Assembly (NCBI GenBank): GCA_026125895.1 | Contig: JAHCKG010000006.1 | Location: forward strand, 1 to 64,000 | Length of the DNA: 64,000 nucleotides | Source of the DNA: Pseudolabrys sp. | Lineage (GTDB): Bacteria > Pseudomonadota > Alphaproteobacteria > Rhizobiales > Xanthobacteraceae | Direction: 5' to 3' | Part shown: one piece after another, positions 17,504-28,719 of the stretch | Position numbering within the stretch: the stretch's first letter is position 1 | How the letters are laid out: every line of letters begins with the position of its first letter | Translations under genes and position numbers: made by a program | The notes under the pieces: model-generated | What the model was told of the DNA's origin: nothing | The model's input: only the letters and a program-made list of their open reading frames with translations | Database searches by the model: none

Positions 17504-19042
17504 ATGGTCCAGCGGGTGGCGACGGTCGCCTTTGAGGGCATCGATGCCCGCATCGTCGACGTCCAGGTGCAGGTCGCGCCGGGACTGCCGGCATTCAATA
17601 TCGTCGGCTTGCCCGACAAGGCGGTGTCCGAGGCGAAGGAGCGCGTGCGCGCCGCGCTCATCGCGTCGGGCCTCGCGCTGCCGGCCCGCCGCATCACCGT
17701 CAACCTTGCGCCGGCCGACCTGCCGAAGGAAGGCAGCCATTACGACCTGCCGATCGCGCTCGGCCTCATGGCGGCGATCGGCGCCGTGCCGCCGGACGCG
17801 CTGGCCGGCTTCACCGTGCTCGGCGAACTCGGGCTCGACGGCTCGATCGCGCCAGTCGCCGGCGTTCTGCCGGCGGCCATCGGCGCCAATGCCAATGGCT
17901 ACGGTCTGATCTGTCCGGAGCTTTGCGGGCCGGAAGCAGCCTGGGCGAGCCCCGAGATCGAAATCATCGCCGCGCGCTCGTTGATCCAGCTCGCCAATCA
18001 TTTCCGCGGCACGCAGGTGCTGACGCGCCCGGTGCCGAGGATTCGCGAGCTCGATGGCGTGCCGCTCGACCTCGCCGACATCAAGGGGCAGGAAAGCGCC
18101 AAGCGCGCGCTCGAAGTTGCCGCCGCCGGCGGCCACAATCTCCTGATGATCGGGCCGCCCGGCTCCGGCAAGTCGATGCTGGCGGCGCGTCTGCCGTCGA
18201 TCCTGCCGCCGCTGTCGCCGGCGGAATTGCTCGAAGTGTCGATGATTGCCTCGGTGGCCGGCGAGATCGAGGGCGGTGCGCTCACCAACCGCCGGCCGTT
18301 TCGCGCGCCGCATCATTCGGCATCGATGCCGGCTCTGGTCGGCGGCGGCCTGCGCGCGCGGCCCGGCGAAATCTCGCTGGCGCATAACGGCGTGCTGTTT
18401 CTCGACGAGATGCCGGAGTTCTCCGGCCAGGTGCTCGACTCGCTGCGCCAGCCGCTGGAGACCGGGGAGGTCGCGATTGCCCGCGCCAATCATCGCGTCA
18501 CCTATCCAGCGCGCTTCATGCTGGTCGGCGCCATGAACCCGTGCCGCTGCGGCCGCGCCAACGACCCGGGCTTCGCCTGCAATCGCGCGCCGAATGTGCG
18601 CTGCGCCGCCGATTATCAGGGCCGGCTGTCAGGCCCGCTGATCGATCGCATCGATCTGCACATCGAAGTGCCCGCCGTCACCGCCGCCGATCTCATCCTG
18701 CCGCCGCCCACCGAGGGCAGCCGCGAAGTGGCGACGCGGGTTGCCCGCGCTCGCGACATCCAGATCGAGCGCTACGCCGCGCGCGGCGCCGCCCACATTC
18801 GATGCAATGCGCAGGCCTCGGGCCCGCTGCTGGAGGAAGTCGCCCGCGCCGACAATGCCGGGCAGAAGCTGCTGCGCGATGCCGCCGACCGGATGCAGCT
18901 CTCGGCGCGCGGCTATCACCGGGTGCTGCGCGTCGCCCGCACCCTGGCCGATCTCGATGGCGCCGAAACAGTCGGTCGCGTCCACTTGGCTGAGGCCCTG
19001 TCCTACCGCGCGCTGGCCGACGACATGCGGCGCGCGGCGTGA
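17504..19042 (+). CDS. comM: YifB/ComM family Mg-chelatase-like AAA ATPase
   Basis: A 512-aa hexameric AAA+ ATPase. In Vibrio and Acinetobacter, ComM is a branch-migration helicase that helps integrate DNA taken up by transformation; the family is also present in bacteria not known to be competent. The N-terminal ChlI domain (IVDVQVQVAPGLPAFNIVGL) is followed by Walker A (GPPGSGKSML), Walker B (GVLFLDEMPEF) and a C-terminal lid with a four-cysteine cluster (NPCRCGRANDPGFACN). The ATG at 17504 follows GAGGGAG. The frame is open upstream to 17408 without similarity. Confidence 0.93.
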   Translation: MVQRVATVAFEGIDARIVDVQVQVAPGLPAFNIVGLPDKAVSEAKERVRAALIASGLALPARRITVNLAPADLPKEGSHYDLPIALGLMAAIGAVPPDALAGFTVLGELGLDGSIAPVAGVLPAAIGANANGYGLICPELCGPEAAWASPEIEIIAARSLIQLANHFRGTQVLTRPVPRIRELDGVPLDLADIKGQESAKRALEVAAAGGHNLLMIGPPGSGKSMLAARLPSILPPLSPAELLEVSMIASVAGEIEGGALTNRRPFRAPHHSASMPALVGGGLRARPGEISLAHNGVLFLDEMPEFSGQVLDSLRQPLETGEVAIARANHRVTYPARFMLVGAMNPCRCGRANDPGFACNRAPNVRCAADYQGRLSGPLIDRIDLHIEVPAVTAADLILPPPTEGSREVATRVARARDIQIERYAARGAAHIRCNAQASGPLLEEVARADNAGQKLLRDAADRMQLSARGYHRVLRVARTLADLDGAETVGRVHLAEALSYRALADDMRRAA

Positions 19043-19057
19043 CACCGACGTTGCGGC

Positions 19058-20704
19058 TCAGGCCGCGCGTGCGATCGAGAGCGGAGCGGACGCCGGGGAT
19101 TGCGCCGGCCGCGGCGCCGCGGCCGCAGCGGCGTCTTCGACATTGAAGAAATCGACCTGTTCGTCCATCGCCCGCGCCTGATCTTCGAGCGTCTTCGCGG
19201 TCGCGGCATTCTCCTCGACCAGCGCCGAGTTCTGCTGCGTCACTTCATCCATCTGCGTCAGCGCCTTGTTGATCTGCTCGATGCCGGAGGCCTGTTCGGC
19301 GCTGGCATTGGCGATATCGGCGGCAATGACGGCAACATCCTTGATCGAGGCAACGATGTCGCCGAGCGAGGCGCCGGCGCGGTTGACCAGATCGACGCCG
19401 TCTTTGACCTCGACCGACGAGTTGGTGATCAGGTCCTTGATGTCCTTGGCCGCCTGCGAGGAGCGCTGCGCCAGGCTGCGCACTTCCGACGCCACCACCG
19501 CGAAGCCGCGGCCCGCTTCTCCGGCGCGCGCCGCTTCGACCGAGGCATTGAGCGCCAGAAGATTGGTCTGCCGTGCGATCTCGTCGATGACGCCGATGAT
19601 GTCGGCGATCTTGCGCGAAGATTCCTCGATCCGCGCCATGGCATCGACCGCCTTGGCGACAACCTCACCGCCGCGGCCGGCGACATCCTGCGTCGCCTTG
19701 GCGGAGTCGGCGGCGCGCCGGGCATTGTCTGCATTCGACTTCACGATCGAGGAGATTTCCTCCATCGACGCGGATGTCTGTTCGAGCGTCGCCGCCTGCT
19801 CTTCGGTGCGTTGCGACAGGTCGGTCGTGCTGGTCGAGATTTCCGCAGAGGCGCTGGTGACGTCGCGTGCCGAGCGTTTGACCGAACCGATCACGGCGTT
19901 GAGCTTGTCGATGGCGCTGTTGAGGTTACTCTGAAGTTGCGTGTACTCGGGCGGCATCTTCTGCATGATGCGGGTCGTGAGATTGCCGCTCGCCAGATGC
20001 GCCAGTCCCTCGCCGAGAACGGCGATCGGACTGACCAGCCGGCGGATGATCGCAACGATGCCGATCACCAGAAGCAGGAACAGCGCGGCGTCGACTGCGG
20101 CGACCGACCAGATCGCAGTACGGCCCAGGCTCGACGATTCGGCCTCGACCTTCTCGCCCAGCGCATTGGCCGCGGTCACGATCTGATCGATCACCTCGCG
20201 GTGGCCGTGATAGGCCGCGGACAATTCGGCATACGCGGCTTTCGCCGCCGCCTCATCCTGCTTCTCCAGCGCCGGGAGAAGCTTGCCGTCGAATGCCGCC
20301 CAGAATTTCGCGACATGCGCGTGTGACGCTTCCGTCAGCTTGTTGCGGATGCCGTCGTCGAGATTCGATGCCTGCCAATAGGCGCGGCGCGTATCGTAGT
20401 CCTTGCGCAACTCGGCCATGCGCTTCTTGACGTCGGCGACCGGCGTCTCGAAATGCGCGGCGCGCGTCGCTTCGAGATAGGCTTCGATGATGTAGAGCGG
20501 CGGCGGCAGGATGTCGGCGACCAGATCCTTGGTCTGCACGATGCGGTCATACGTGGCGCCGCCGATCCGGATCTTGGTCATGGAATAAGCGCTGATGGCG
20601 ACGGCGATGGCGATGCCGGCCGCCATCGTGGCGCCGAAGACCAGCAAGGTGGCCATCGACTTGATACTGCGCCGCCGCGCTCCGCTGCCGATTGCTTGCG
20701 CCAT
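19058..20704 (-). CDS. Methyl-accepting chemotaxis protein
   Basis: A 548-aa transmembrane chemoreceptor. TM1 lies near residues 17-40, a periplasmic helical domain of about 160 residues follows, then TM2 ([19 protein letters not shown]), a HAMP (SGNLTTRI region) and the signalling domain with [19 protein letters not shown] and [19 protein letters not shown]. The C-terminus is an alanine/proline tail without an evident methylation-enzyme tether. The ATG at 20704 follows AAGGGCGG. It is convergent with comM. Confidence 0.92.
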   Translation of the reverse strand: MAQAIGSGARRRSIKSMATLLVFGATMAAGIAIAVAISAYSMTKIRIGGATYDRIVQTKDLVADILPPPLYIIEAYLEATRAAHFETPVADVKKRMAELRKDYDTRRAYWQASNLDDGIRNKLTEASHAHVAKFWAAFDGKLLPALEKQDEAAAKAAYAELSAAYHGHREVIDQIVTAANALGEKVEAESSSLGRTAIWSVAAVDAALFLLLVIGIVAIIRRLVSPIAVLGEGLAHLASGNLTTRIMQKMPPEYTQLQSNLNSAIDKLNAVIGSVKRSARDVTSASAEISTSTTDLSQRTEEQAATLEQTSASMEEISSIVKSNADNARRAADSAKATQDVAGRGGEVVAKAVDAMARIEESSRKIADIIGVIDEIARQTNLLALNASVEAARAGEAGRGFAVVASEVRSLAQRSSQAAKDIKDLITNSSVEVKDGVDLVNRAGASLGDIVASIKDVAVIAADIANASAEQASGIEQINKALTQMDEVTQQNSALVEENAATAKTLEDQARAMDEQVDFFNVEDAAAAAAPRPAQSPASAPLSIARAA

Positions 20705-21015
20705 GTGTCCGCCCTTCTGTGCCGAAGCGCCACGGCGAACCGCCACGCGCTTATTGGGTTACCAATTTGTATTACACATAAAGTGACGGTTATTTGTTAA
20801 GGAAGCATTCAAGATTGCGGTTGTGAGCATTAAGAGCTGCAAATCATACGATAAATGCAGACGTTTTCGACGCACGCGCATGCGATACCGGTCGCGTTAT
20901 AAACAACCGCAACGGCCGATCGTACTTAACGCTGCTTTCACTACGTCTGCACGCAGCGGCGCCACACGGCTTTACCGCCACCGAATGGCAAGACTTGGCG
21001 CGCACAACGTCCGCC
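20705..21015. other. Divergent promoter region between chemoreceptor and hybrid kinase
   Basis: 311 bases with an AT-rich core (about 20757-20900, e.g. TACCAATTTGTATTACAC). It must hold both promoters. No clear operator palindrome or additional gene is visible. Confidence 0.4.
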
Positions 21016-23232
21016 ATGTCTGATCGTTCACGCCAGCCGCAGCCACATTCGCGCAACGTCGCGGCGCTGATCCTGTTCGGACGCTCGGCCGTCATCACAC
21101 TGTCGGTTATTTCCGCCGCGTTCGGCTTCCTCGCCGGCATCCAGGCGTCGCGGCCCGACTATGATCCGCACGCCTTCGCGCTCGGCTCGGCGGCGCTGTT
21201 CGCCGTTGCCTGCGGCGTCATCGCCTGGCTACTGATGCAGCGGCGCTCTGCCAAAGCGGCGCATCGCCAGATCGAAATGCGCATCGAAGAGCTATCGGAT
21301 CGCAACTGGGAACTGCGCGAAGCCGAAGTGCGCGCCCGCGGTCTGCTCGAGGCGCAAGGCGATCTCATCGTCCGGCGCGACGCCGCGGGGCTTCTTACTT
21401 ATGCCAATGATGCCTATTGCCAGCTTGCCGGGCAAAGCCGCAGCGAGCTGCTTGGCCGCGCCGCCACCTTGCCTGTTCTGGCGCAAAGCGAGGTCGCGGT
21501 GTTGCCGGATGGCACGCGCACGCACGACCAGCAGATCGGCGCCGAGACCGGCGCGCGCTGGATCGCCTGGCGTGAAGTCACCGTGCGCGGCGATGACGGC
21601 AACGAGATTCAGAGCGTCGGCCGCGACGTCACCGATCGCGTCGAAGCGCGCAGCCTCGCCGAAGCCGCCAACCAGGCGAAGTCGCGCTTTCTGGCCACCG
21701 TCAGCCACGAGATCCGCACGCCGCTCAATGGCCTCATCGGCATGACCGACCTGCTGCTCGATACGTCGCTGACGCCCGAGCAGCTCAATTATGCGAAGGC
21801 CGCGAAAAACTCCGGCGCGACATTGCTGGCGCTGATCGAGGAACTGCTCGATCTCTCCAAGATCGAGGCCGGCAAGCTTGCACTCGATCCGCAGCTGTTC
21901 GCCTTGCTGCCGCTGGTCGAGGAGGCGATCGAACTGCTCGCGCCGCGCGCCCAGGCCAAGGGCATCGACATCAGTTCTTTCGTCGATGAGCGTTTGCCGG
22001 CGGCCGTCGTCGGCGATGCCGCGCGGCTGCGCCAGGTGCTGCTCAACCTCGCCGGCAACGCCGTGAAGTTCACGGAAGTCGGCGGCGTCACTGTCATGGT
22101 CGAACCTTCGGGCGGCGATGGCGATCGCGCCATTCGCTTCAGCGTCCGCGACACCGGCATCGGGCTGGCGCCGGAGGATCAGGCGCGCATCTTCCGCGAC
22201 TTCGAGCAGGCCGATGCCTCATCGACTCGCCAGTTCGGCGGCACGGGGCTGGGGCTCGCCATTTCCAAGCGCATCGTCGAAGGTATGCACGGTTCGATCA
22301 CGCTCGACAGCGCACCCGGCCACGGCGCCACCTTCGCCTTCACCGTCACGCTGCCACCGGCCGACGACGCCGTGCGGCCGTTCACGCCGCCGGATCTGTC
22401 GGGCCAGTCCGTGCTCATCGTGTCACGCACGCAGACCGCCGCCGAAATCCTGGCGCGCCGCCTCGACGCTTGGGGTGCGGCGACGCAGATCGAGATCGGC
22501 GAAGCGCAGGATGCTGCGCGTCATTTGCAGGCCGAGCCGTTCGACGCCTTGCTGATCGATGCGCCGCTGGTCGCACCGGTCATCGCGGCCGACGCGACGT
22601 TTGCCGCGATCACGCACCGCATCGCCCTGATCAACCCGAGCGAACGCTCGGACTTGCCGGCGCTCAAGCAAGCCGGCTTCACCGGCTATCTGGTCAAGCC
22701 GGTGCGCGCGGGCTCGCTGGCGGCGCGTTTTGCCGACCGGGAAACCTTCGAAGCCGACAAACCGGCCGAACCCGCCGATGGGGCCGAAGTCGCGCCGGCG
22801 CCGGGGGCGGCGCTGTCCGTCCTGCTCGCCGAAGACAATCCGATCAACGTCATGCTGACGCAGGCCCTGCTCACCCGTTTCGGCCACCGCGTCACCGTCG
22901 TCGGCGACGGCGGCGGCGCCGTCCTGGCCTGGAGCAGCGCGCTGGAGGCCGGCGCGCCCTTCGACCTCGTCATGATGGATGTTCAGATGCCGGGCATGGA
23001 CGGCCTCGAAGCCACCCGCCGCATCCGCATGCGCGAGAGCGAGATCAGGGAGATCGACCCCGCCGGTTTCCATGCCACCCGCATTGTCGCGCTGACCGCC
23101 AACGCCTACGCCGAAGATCGCGCCGCCTGTCTGGCGGCCGGCATGGACGCCATGTTGACCAAACCCCTTGACCGCGAACGCCTGCGTGACGAGCTAAGCA
23201 GGGTTGCGGGTGCCCCATCGATTGCCGCCTGA
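21016..23232 (+). CDS. Hybrid sensor histidine kinase with two receiver-like domains
   Basis: A 738-aa membrane kinase. Two TM helices lie at about residues 16-43 and 53-75. A PAS-like region ([19 protein letters not shown]), HisKA with the phospho-acceptor His231 ([12 protein letters not shown]), and HATPase_c ([29 protein letters not shown]) follow. The first receiver-like domain ([14 protein letters not shown]) lacks the acidic pocket and is probably a pseudo-receiver. The second is complete ([26 protein letters not shown]). The ATG at 21016 is preferred to an in-frame TTG at 20995. Target response unknown. Confidence 0.93.
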   Translation: MSDRSRQPQPHSRNVAALILFGRSAVITLSVISAAFGFLAGIQASRPDYDPHAFALGSAALFAVACGVIAWLLMQRRSAKAAHRQIEMRIEELSDRNWELREAEVRARGLLEAQGDLIVRRDAAGLLTYANDAYCQLAGQSRSELLGRAATLPVLAQSEVAVLPDGTRTHDQQIGAETGARWIAWREVTVRGDDGNEIQSVGRDVTDRVEARSLAEAANQAKSRFLATVSHEIRTPLNGLIGMTDLLLDTSLTPEQLNYAKAAKNSGATLLALIEELLDLSKIEAGKLALDPQLFALLPLVEEAIELLAPRAQAKGIDISSFVDERLPAAVVGDAARLRQVLLNLAGNAVKFTEVGGVTVMVEPSGGDGDRAIRFSVRDTGIGLAPEDQARIFRDFEQADASSTRQFGGTGLGLAISKRIVEGMHGSITLDSAPGHGATFAFTVTLPPADDAVRPFTPPDLSGQSVLIVSRTQTAAEILARRLDAWGAATQIEIGEAQDAARHLQAEPFDALLIDAPLVAPVIAADATFAAITHRIALINPSERSDLPALKQAGFTGYLVKPVRAGSLAARFADRETFEADKPAEPADGAEVAPAPGAALSVLLAEDNPINVMLTQALLTRFGHRVTVVGDGGGAVLAWSSALEAGAPFDLVMMDVQMPGMDGLEATRRIRMRESEIREIDPAGFHATRIVALTANAYAEDRAACLAAGMDAMLTKPLDRERLRDELSRVAGAPSIAA

Positions 23233-23385
23233 TTTGGGCTTCCCCAAACTGTCATAATTCCGTATCCCTGCCATGGTGTAGGGGTGCGGCGGCGCCGCCA
23301 GCGTCGATTCGTCAGGTCTCGAATGGCGTGAAAGCCGCGTATTCTCCCGGAAAATGATGCCGAAAAGCTCCAAAGGGCTCCTTTT

Positions 23386-24327
23386 ATGGCACGCGACGTC
23401 AGCGTGAATCAGACGCGTAACCTGTTCGGCCGCCGGCGCGCGGTTCCCGCGGCACCCGGCCTGATTTCGTCGCTGCAGGCCTATGGCGGGCTGCAGGCCT
23501 GGGCGGCACGCGCCCATCGCCCCGTGCAAAGCCTCGGCCGCATGGGTTCGCTCGAAGTGCGGCTCGCCCAGACCGCCGCCGAAGTGCGCCAGGCACAGAA
23601 ACTCCGCTACCGCGTTTTCTATCAGGAAGGCGCCGCCATCCCGAACCCGGGCCGGCTGTTCGCGCGCCGCGACGTCGACGGCTATGACGCCATCTGCGAT
23701 CACCTGCTGGTGCTCGATCACGCCGCGCGCGAAGGCGCGCCGGGCAACCGTCCCACCGTCGTCGGCACCTATCGGCTGCTGCGCCAGGCGCTCGCCGAAG
23801 AGCACGGCGGCTTCTACACCTCCGGCGAGTTCGACATCGGCGGCTTGGTCGCACGGCACAGCCGGCTGCAATTTCTCGAGCTCGGCCGCTCCTGCGTGCT
23901 GGCGCCGTACCGTAACAAGCGCACCGTCGAACTGCTGTGGCATGGTATCCACGCCTACATCACGCAGAACCGCTGCGACGTGATGATCGGCTGCGCCAGC
24001 CTCGACGGTACCGAGCCGAAGCGGCTCGCGCTGCCGCTGTCATTCCTGCATCACTACGCCCGCGCGCCGGAAGAATGGCGGGCGCAAGCGCTGCCCGAGC
24101 GTTATGTGGAGATGAACCGCATCTCCAAGGAAGCCATCGATCCGAAGGAAGCGCTGCGGCTCCTGCCGCCGCTGGTGAAGGGCTATCTGCGGCTGGGCGC
24201 CTATATCGGCGACGGTGCCGTGGTGGATCACGAGTTCGGCACCACCGATGTACTGATCGTGTTGCCGGTGGCCGCGATCAAGCAGCGCTACATGGAGCAC
24301 TTCGACTCCAGCCGCAGGGCGGCGTAG
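23386..24327 (+). CDS. olsB: L-ornithine N-alpha-acyltransferase
   Basis: A 313-aa GNAT-fold acyltransferase that puts a 3-hydroxyacyl group from ACP on ornithine, giving lyso-ornithine lipid, the first step of phosphorus-free membrane lipids. Family signs: VRLAQTAAEVRQAQKLRYRV FYQE, DAICDHLLVLD, VVGTYRLLRQ, FLELGRSCVLAPYRNKRTVE and LPPLVKGYLRLGAYIGDGAV. The ATG at 23386 follows a CTCC/TTTT stretch; the first 45 residues are variable. The second gene (olsA) is not in view. In related bacteria olsB is often induced by phosphate limitation, but I see no clear Pho box. Confidence 0.9.
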   Translation: MARDVSVNQTRNLFGRRRAVPAAPGLISSLQAYGGLQAWAARAHRPVQSLGRMGSLEVRLAQTAAEVRQAQKLRYRVFYQEGAAIPNPGRLFARRDVDGYDAICDHLLVLDHAAREGAPGNRPTVVGTYRLLRQALAEEHGGFYTSGEFDIGGLVARHSRLQFLELGRSCVLAPYRNKRTVELLWHGIHAYITQNRCDVMIGCASLDGTEPKRLALPLSFLHHYARAPEEWRAQALPERYVEMNRISKEAIDPKEALRLLPPLVKGYLRLGAYIGDGAVVDHEFGTTDVLIVLPVAAIKQRYMEHFDSSRRAA

Positions 24328-24337
24328 GGCAACCAAA

Positions 24338-24437
24338 GTGTCGTCCCCGCGAAGGCGGGGACCCATACTCACAATCTTATCGATAGCACACGGCTTATGG
24401 GTCCCGGGTCTCGCTGACGCTCGCCCGGGACGACGGA
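24338..24437. repeat. Intergenic palindromic repeat, family B
   Basis: Opens GTCGTCCCCGCGAAGGCGGGGACCCAT and ends with GGGTCCCGGG ... GCCCGGGACGAC, so the ends are near inverses and each end is itself a hairpin. It fills the convergent olsB-coaA gap. Related copies lie at 25752, 41265, 53423 and 55568. Confidence 0.8.
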
Positions 24438-24440
24438 GAG

Positions 24441-25394
24441 TTACAGCCTCCGCAGCGACACCTTCTCGATCTTGTGCGTCGCGCTCTTCTTCAGAATGAG
24501 GTCGGCGCGCTGCCGTGTCGGCAGGATGTTCTCGTGCAGGTTCACGAGATTGATGCGCTCCCAGATCGATACCGCGGTCGCGACCGCTTCGTCATCCGAC
24601 AATTCGGAATAGCGGTGGAAGTAGGACTTCGGATCGCGGAACGACGTGCCGCGCAATGTCAGGAAGCGGTCAACATACCAGCTCTTCAGCACGTCTTCCT
24701 CGGCATCGATATAGACCGAGAAATCGAAGAAATCCGAGACGAACGGGATGGCCTTGCCGTCCTTCGGCAGCCGCCCGGTTTGCAGGACGTTGAGGCCTTC
24801 GACGATGAGGATGTCCGGCCGATCGACCTCGACCCACTGGTTCGGCACCACGTCGTAGATCAGATGCGAGTAGATCGGCGCGCGCGCCGGCCGCCGCCCG
24901 GCTTTGATGTCCGAGAGAAAGCGCAGCAAGGTCGCCAGATCGTAGCTTTCCGGAAAGCCCTTCTTTTCCATGAGGCCTTCGCGTTCGAGCACCGCGTTCG
25001 GAAACAGGAACCCGTCGGTGGTGACGAGATCGACTTTCGGCGAGTTCGGCCAGCGCGCCAGCAGCGCCTGCAGCACGCGCGCAGTGGTCGATTTGCCGAC
25101 CGCCACCGAACCGGCGACGCCGATGATGAACGGCATCTTCTCGTCGGTGACGTTAAGGAAGCGCTCCTGCGCGCGGAACAGCCGCTGCGTCGCCGTGACA
25201 TAGAGCGACAGCAGGCGCGACAGCGGCAGGTAGATGTCCTCGACTTCCTTGATGTCGAGACGATCGTGCAGCGAGCGCAGCCGCAACACCTCGTCCGAGG
25301 TCAGCGTCATCGGCGCGTCTTCGCGCAGCGCCGCCCAGTCCGCGCGCGAGAAGCTGCGGTAGGGCGATAGATTCTGTTCGATGCGCTGTTCCAT
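24441..25394 (-). CDS. coaA: Type I pantothenate kinase
   Basis: A 317-aa P-loop kinase that phosphorylates pantothenate, the first and controlling step of coenzyme A synthesis. Walker A is [32 protein letters not shown] and [10 protein letters not shown] are CoaA signatures. The ATG at 25394 is used rather than the TTG just upstream. It starts six bases after the hisE stop, and is read with the his genes, as in other Hyphomicrobiales. Confidence 0.96.
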   Translation of the reverse strand: MEQRIEQNLSPYRSFSRADWAALREDAPMTLTSDEVLRLRSLHDRLDIKEVEDIYLPLSRLLSLYVTATQRLFRAQERFLNVTDEKMPFIIGVAGSVAVGKSTTARVLQALLARWPNSPKVDLVTTDGFLFPNAVLEREGLMEKKGFPESYDLATLLRFLSDIKAGRRPARAPIYSHLIYDVVPNQWVEVDRPDILIVEGLNVLQTGRLPKDGKAIPFVSDFFDFSVYIDAEEDVLKSWYVDRFLTLRGTSFRDPKSYFHRYSELSDDEAVATAVSIWERINLVNLHENILPTRQRADLILKKSATHKIEKVSLRRL

Positions 25395-25400
25395 CAACGA

Positions 25401-25721
25401 TCAGCCCTTCGGCCGCGCGGCCTTTTCGGCGTGGCCGGATTGCGCGGTGCGCCGGTCGAGCTCGGCTTCGACCTCGGCGAGCGATACGCCGCGCGCCTTC
25501 ATCAGCACCAACAGATGATAGATCAGATCGGCCGCTTCCGACACAAGCCGGCCTTTGTCTTCCTGCACGGCGGCGATCGCAGTTTCGAACGCCTCCTCGC
25601 CCATCTTCTTGGCGCAATGCGCCGGGCCCTTTTCCAACAGGCTGCGCGTATAGGACTGCTCGGCGCCGGCGCGCGAACGCTCGTCGATACGCTTCTCCAG
25701 ATCGGCGAGGGTGAAGCTCAT
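25401..25721 (-). CDS. hisE: Phosphoribosyl-ATP pyrophosphatase
   Basis: A 106-aa MazG-like all-helical enzyme for step 2 of histidine synthesis (PR-ATP to PR-AMP). The motif SLLEKGPAHCAKKMGEEAFE with the EExxE metal site, and VSEAADLIYHLLVL, are characteristic. HisI is not fused to it. It precedes coaA closely. A palindromic repeat separates it from hisF. Confidence 0.95.
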   Translation of the reverse strand: MSFTLADLEKRIDERSRAGAEQSYTRSLLEKGPAHCAKKMGEEAFETAIAAVQEDKGRLVSEAADLIYHLLVLMKARGVSLAEVEAELDRRTAQSGHAEKAARPKG

Positions 25722-25751
25722 GCGGCCTCCTTAACATTTCTCTCTGGCGCC

Positions 25752-25858
25752 GTCATTCCGGGGCGCGGACGAAGTCCGCGAGCCCGGAATCCATAATCCC
25801 AGCGCTGCGGCGTATGGATTCCGGGCCCGCTCGCTTTGCTCGCGTCCCGGAATGACAA
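25752..25858. repeat. Intergenic palindromic repeat, family B-like
   Basis: Starts GTCATTCCGGG and ends CCCGGAATGAC, with inner pairs such as GCGGACGAAGTCCGC and GCGAGCCCGGAATCCATA against its inverse TATGGATTCCGGGCCCGC. It sits inside the his operon between hisF and hisE and could act as an mRNA processing or stability element. Confidence 0.8.
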
Positions 25859-25863
25859 GAACC

Positions 25864-26640
25864 CTACGGATCCAGCCGCATCGGCAGCCCGGCCTGCGCC
25901 ATGTAGTCCTTGGCCTGGCGCACCGAATATTCGCCGAAATGGAAGATCGATGCGGCCAGCACAGCCGTGGCATGTCCGCCGCGAATACCATCCACCAGGT
26001 GGTCGAGATTGCCGACGCCGCCGGAGGCGATGACCGGCACCGGCACCGCATCGGCCACGGCGCGGGTCAGCGCGATATCGAAGCCGGAACGGGTACCGTC
26101 TCGATCCATGGAGGTCAGCAGGATCTCACCGGCGCCGAGCGACACGACTTCGCGCGCATAATCGATGGCGTCGAGGCCGGTCGGCTTGCGGCCGCCATGG
26201 GTGAAGATCTCCCAGCGCGGCGGCTCGCCGTCCTTGGACACGCGCTTGGCGTCGATGGCGACGACGATGCACTGGTCGCCGAATTTTTCCGCCGCTTCCT
26301 TGACGAAGGCGCGGTTGTTCACTGCGGCGGTGTTGATCGAGACCTTGTCGGCGCCGCAGGTGAGCAGCTTGCGGATGTCTTCGACGGTGCGCACGCCGCC
26401 GCCGACGGTGAGCGGCATGAAGCAGGCTTCCGCGGTGCGCGTCACAACGTCGAAGATGGTGTCGCGGTTCTCGTGGCTCGCGGTGATGTCGAGGAAGCAC
26501 AGCTCGTCGGCCCCGGCGGCGTCATAGGCCACCGCTGCCTCGACCGGATCGCCGGCGTCGCGCAGGTTGACGAAGTTGACGCCCTTGACGACGCGGCCGT
26601 CCTTCACATCGAGGCAGGGAATGACGCGGACCTTGAACAT
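25864..26640 (-). CDS. hisF: Imidazole glycerol phosphate synthase, cyclase subunit
   Basis: A 258-aa TIM barrel that joins ammonia from HisH to PRFAR, giving IGP and AICAR. Typical segments: [67 protein letters not shown] and [14 protein letters not shown]. The catalytic aspartates are in LDVKDGR and MDRDGT. The start overlaps the hisA stop by one base (TGATG), implying coupled translation. Confidence 0.97.
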   Translation of the reverse strand: MFKVRVIPCLDVKDGRVVKGVNFVNLRDAGDPVEAAVAYDAAGADELCFLDITASHENRDTIFDVVTRTAEACFMPLTVGGGVRTVEDIRKLLTCGADKVSINTAAVNNRAFVKEAAEKFGDQCIVVAIDAKRVSKDGEPPRWEIFTHGGRKPTGLDAIDYAREVVSLGAGEILLTSMDRDGTRSGFDIALTRAVADAVPVPVIASGGVGNLDHLVDGIRGGHATAVLAASIFHFGEYSVRQAKDYMAQAGLPMRLDP

Positions 26641-27392
26641 CAGCGCTCTTTCCCCGCATTGGCCTCTGCTTCGCGGATCATCTTCAGCGCTTCCGCCACG
26701 TCGAGCCGGCCGTCATAGATGGCTCGGCCGGCAATGGCGCCCTGCAGTTTGCGCGCGCGCGGCTCGAGCAGCGCGCGGATATCGTCCATCGACGCGAAAC
26801 CGCCGGAAGCGATCACAGGGATGGAAATGGCTTCGGCGAGCGCAATGGTCGCATCCCAGTTGATGCCCTGGAGCATGCCGTCGCGAGCAATATCGGTGTA
26901 GATGATCGCCGACACGCCGGCATCCTCGAAGCGCCGCGCGATGTCGAGCACGGTCAGTTCGGACGCTTCGGCCCAGCCTTGAACCGCCACCTTGCCGTCG
27001 CGGGCATCCAGACCGACGGCCACGCGGCCGTGATAATTCTTCGCCGCTTCCTTGACGAATTGCGGATCGCGCACCGCCGCAGTGCCGATGATGACGCGAT
27101 CGACGCCCTTGCCGAGCCAGCCTTCGACGGTCGCCATGTCGCGCACGCCGCCCCCGAGCTGTACGGGGATGCCGATGGTTTCGAGAATACGATCGACCGC
27201 ATCGGCATTCACCGGCTTGCCCGCGAAGGCGCCGTCGAGATCGACGATATGCAGATAGCGAAAGCCCTGCTCTTCGAAAGCACGCGCCTGCGCCGCCGGG
27301 TCGCGATGAAACACGGTGGCGCGCGCCATGTCGCCTTGCTCAAGGCGGACGGCGAGGCCTTCCTTGAGGTCGATGGCAGGGAAGAGGATCAT
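26640..27392 (-). CDS. hisA: ProFAR isomerase
   Basis: A 250-aa TIM barrel that isomerises ProFAR to PRFAR in histidine synthesis. Motifs: [51 protein letters not shown] and [14 protein letters not shown]. The ATG at 27392 forms an ATGA overlap with the hisH stop and matches the family N-terminus; an in-frame ATG nine bases upstream is less likely. Confidence 0.97.
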   Translation of the reverse strand: MILFPAIDLKEGLAVRLEQGDMARATVFHRDPAAQARAFEEQGFRYLHIVDLDGAFAGKPVNADAVDRILETIGIPVQLGGGVRDMATVEGWLGKGVDRVIIGTAAVRDPQFVKEAAKNYHGRVAVGLDARDGKVAVQGWAEASELTVLDIARRFEDAGVSAIIYTDIARDGMLQGINWDATIALAEAISIPVIASGGFASMDDIRALLEPRARKLQGAIAGRAIYDGRLDVAEALKMIREAEANAGKER

Positions 27393-28039
27393 GGGGTCCA
27401 TTTCAGAAAATTCGCGATCAGCCGCAGCCCGAGTCTTTGGCTCTTCTCGGGATGAAACTGCGTGCCGACGATGTTGTCACGGCCAACGATGGCGGTGAGC
27501 GGCCCGCCGTAATCGGTCTGCGCGACAAGGTCGTCCTTGTGCGCGGTCTTGAAGTGATAGGAGTGCACGAAATAAGCGTGCAGCCCGTCCGGCCCGAGAG
27601 GGATCTCGTCGAGCAGCGGATGCATCGTCTTCAGATCGAGCGTGTTCCAGCCCATATGCGGGATTTTCAACTCCGGATCGGACGGCGTGATCTTGACGAC
27701 TTCGCCGTCGATCCAGCCGAGGCCCGGCGTCACCTGATATTCAAGGCCGCGCTCGGCGAGCAACTGCATGCCGACGCAGATGCCGAAGAACGGCCGGCCC
27801 TTCTTGCGCACGGTGTCTTCGAGCGCGTCGATCATGCCCGGCACGGCGACCAGTCCGCGCTTGCAATCGGCATAGGCGCCGACGCCCGGCAGCACGATGC
27901 GATCGGCCTTGGCGACGTCGTCCGGATTCGAGGTGACGATGACCGGCTGATCGTGACCGCACTCGCGCGCGGCGCGCTCGAAGGCCTTGGCCGCCGAGTG
28001 CAGGTTGCCGGAGCCATAATCGACAATGGCGACGCTCAT
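27389..28039 (-). CDS. hisH: Imidazole glycerol phosphate synthase, glutaminase subunit
   Basis: A 216-aa class I glutamine amidotransferase that feeds ammonia to HisF. The triad is visible: Cys in [11 protein letters not shown], His and Glu in [10 protein letters not shown]. The oxyanion strand is [11 protein letters not shown]. The start forms an ATGA overlap with the DUF2628 stop upstream, and its stop overlaps hisA the same way. Confidence 0.97.
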   Translation of the reverse strand: MSVAIVDYGSGNLHSAAKAFERAARECGHDQPVIVTSNPDDVAKADRIVLPGVGAYADCKRGLVAVPGMIDALEDTVRKKGRPFFGICVGMQLLAERGLEYQVTPGLGWIDGEVVKITPSDPELKIPHMGWNTLDLKTMHPLLDEIPLGPDGLHAYFVHSYHFKTAHKDDLVAQTDYGGPLTAIVGRDNIVGTQFHPEKSQRLGLRLIANFLKWTP

Positions 28040-28548
28040 CGACCGGCTCCCGGCTCGGGAAAGAGACCGATGACGTCCGAACCCGACGGCGGGCCGCGGC
28101 GCACCGGCGCCGAGTAGACCGGCGTTGCCTCGGCCGGCGGCGGCGCGCCTTGGGGCGTCGCCCCGCGCGGCGTCCAGGCGCCGAAGAAGCGCCGTTCGGC
28201 GAGTTCGGCATCTTCAGCGACGACGAAGCCGAGTGTCTTCCACTTGCGCCGTTGCAGCGTCCAGCGCTGGATGGTCGCCGCCTCGAGGCCGATCACGATG
28301 CCGAGCATCAGTTCGACGACGATGCGCCAGCCCGACGGCACCTTGGCCCAGCTCATGCCGAATTCGAGCGCCACCGAGACGATGACATAGAGAATCAGCG
28401 CCACCCACAGGCGACGGAACAGGAACCACAGCGGCGGCAGCAGAAATGCCCAGAAGTGGAATCCGTCGCGCACGAAGACGAAGCGTTCGGGGCTCGCAAC
28501 GCTTTCGTTCTTCCGCAGCGGCGGTTCATGCACGGTGAAAGTGGGCAT
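28036..28548 (-). CDS. DUF2628 membrane protein in the his operon
   Basis: A 170-aa protein of the DUF2628 family, unknown function. After [10 protein letters not shown] and [20 protein letters not shown] it has about three hydrophobic helices (28-45, 48-65, 75-92), then a soluble tail with proline/alanine-rich stretches and a conserved RRFFGAW. It is coupled to hisH by a four-base overlap. This gene is often found between hisB and hisH in Hyphomicrobiales, but a role in histidine synthesis is not established. Confidence 0.85.
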   Translation of the reverse strand: MPTFTVHEPPLRKNESVASPERFVFVRDGFHFWAFLLPPLWFLFRRLWVALILYVIVSVALEFGMSWAKVPSGWRIVVELMLGIVIGLEAATIQRWTLQRRKWKTLGFVVAEDAELAERRFFGAWTPRGATPQGAPPPAEATPVYSAPVRRGPPSGSDVIGLFPEPGAGR

Positions 28549-28555
28549 TGGTTCT

Positions 28556-28719
28556 TCTCTTTACCCTCCCCCTTGTGCGGAGGGTCGCTTGCCGAGTGCA
28601 AGCGAGGCAAGCGGGGTGGGGGTCGTTCGATGAATCAGACTCTCTACTCCCACCCCCACCCGCTCGCGACTTTCAGTCGCTCGCCGCCCTCCCCACAAGG
28701 GGGAGGGCAAGAGCGACAA
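28556..28719. repeat. Intergenic palindromic repeat, family C
   Basis: Begins CCCTCCCCCTTGTGCGGAGGG and ends with the inverse CCCTCCCCACAAGGGGGAGGG. Inside are GGGTGGGGGTCG and its inverse CCCACCCCCACCC. It can fold as one long hairpin between hisB and DUF2628 in the his operon. Confidence 0.85.

Noticed and set aside
28556-28719. CRISPR-like repeats
   Set aside because: The units are inverted hairpins, not evenly spaced direct repeats with unique spacers.
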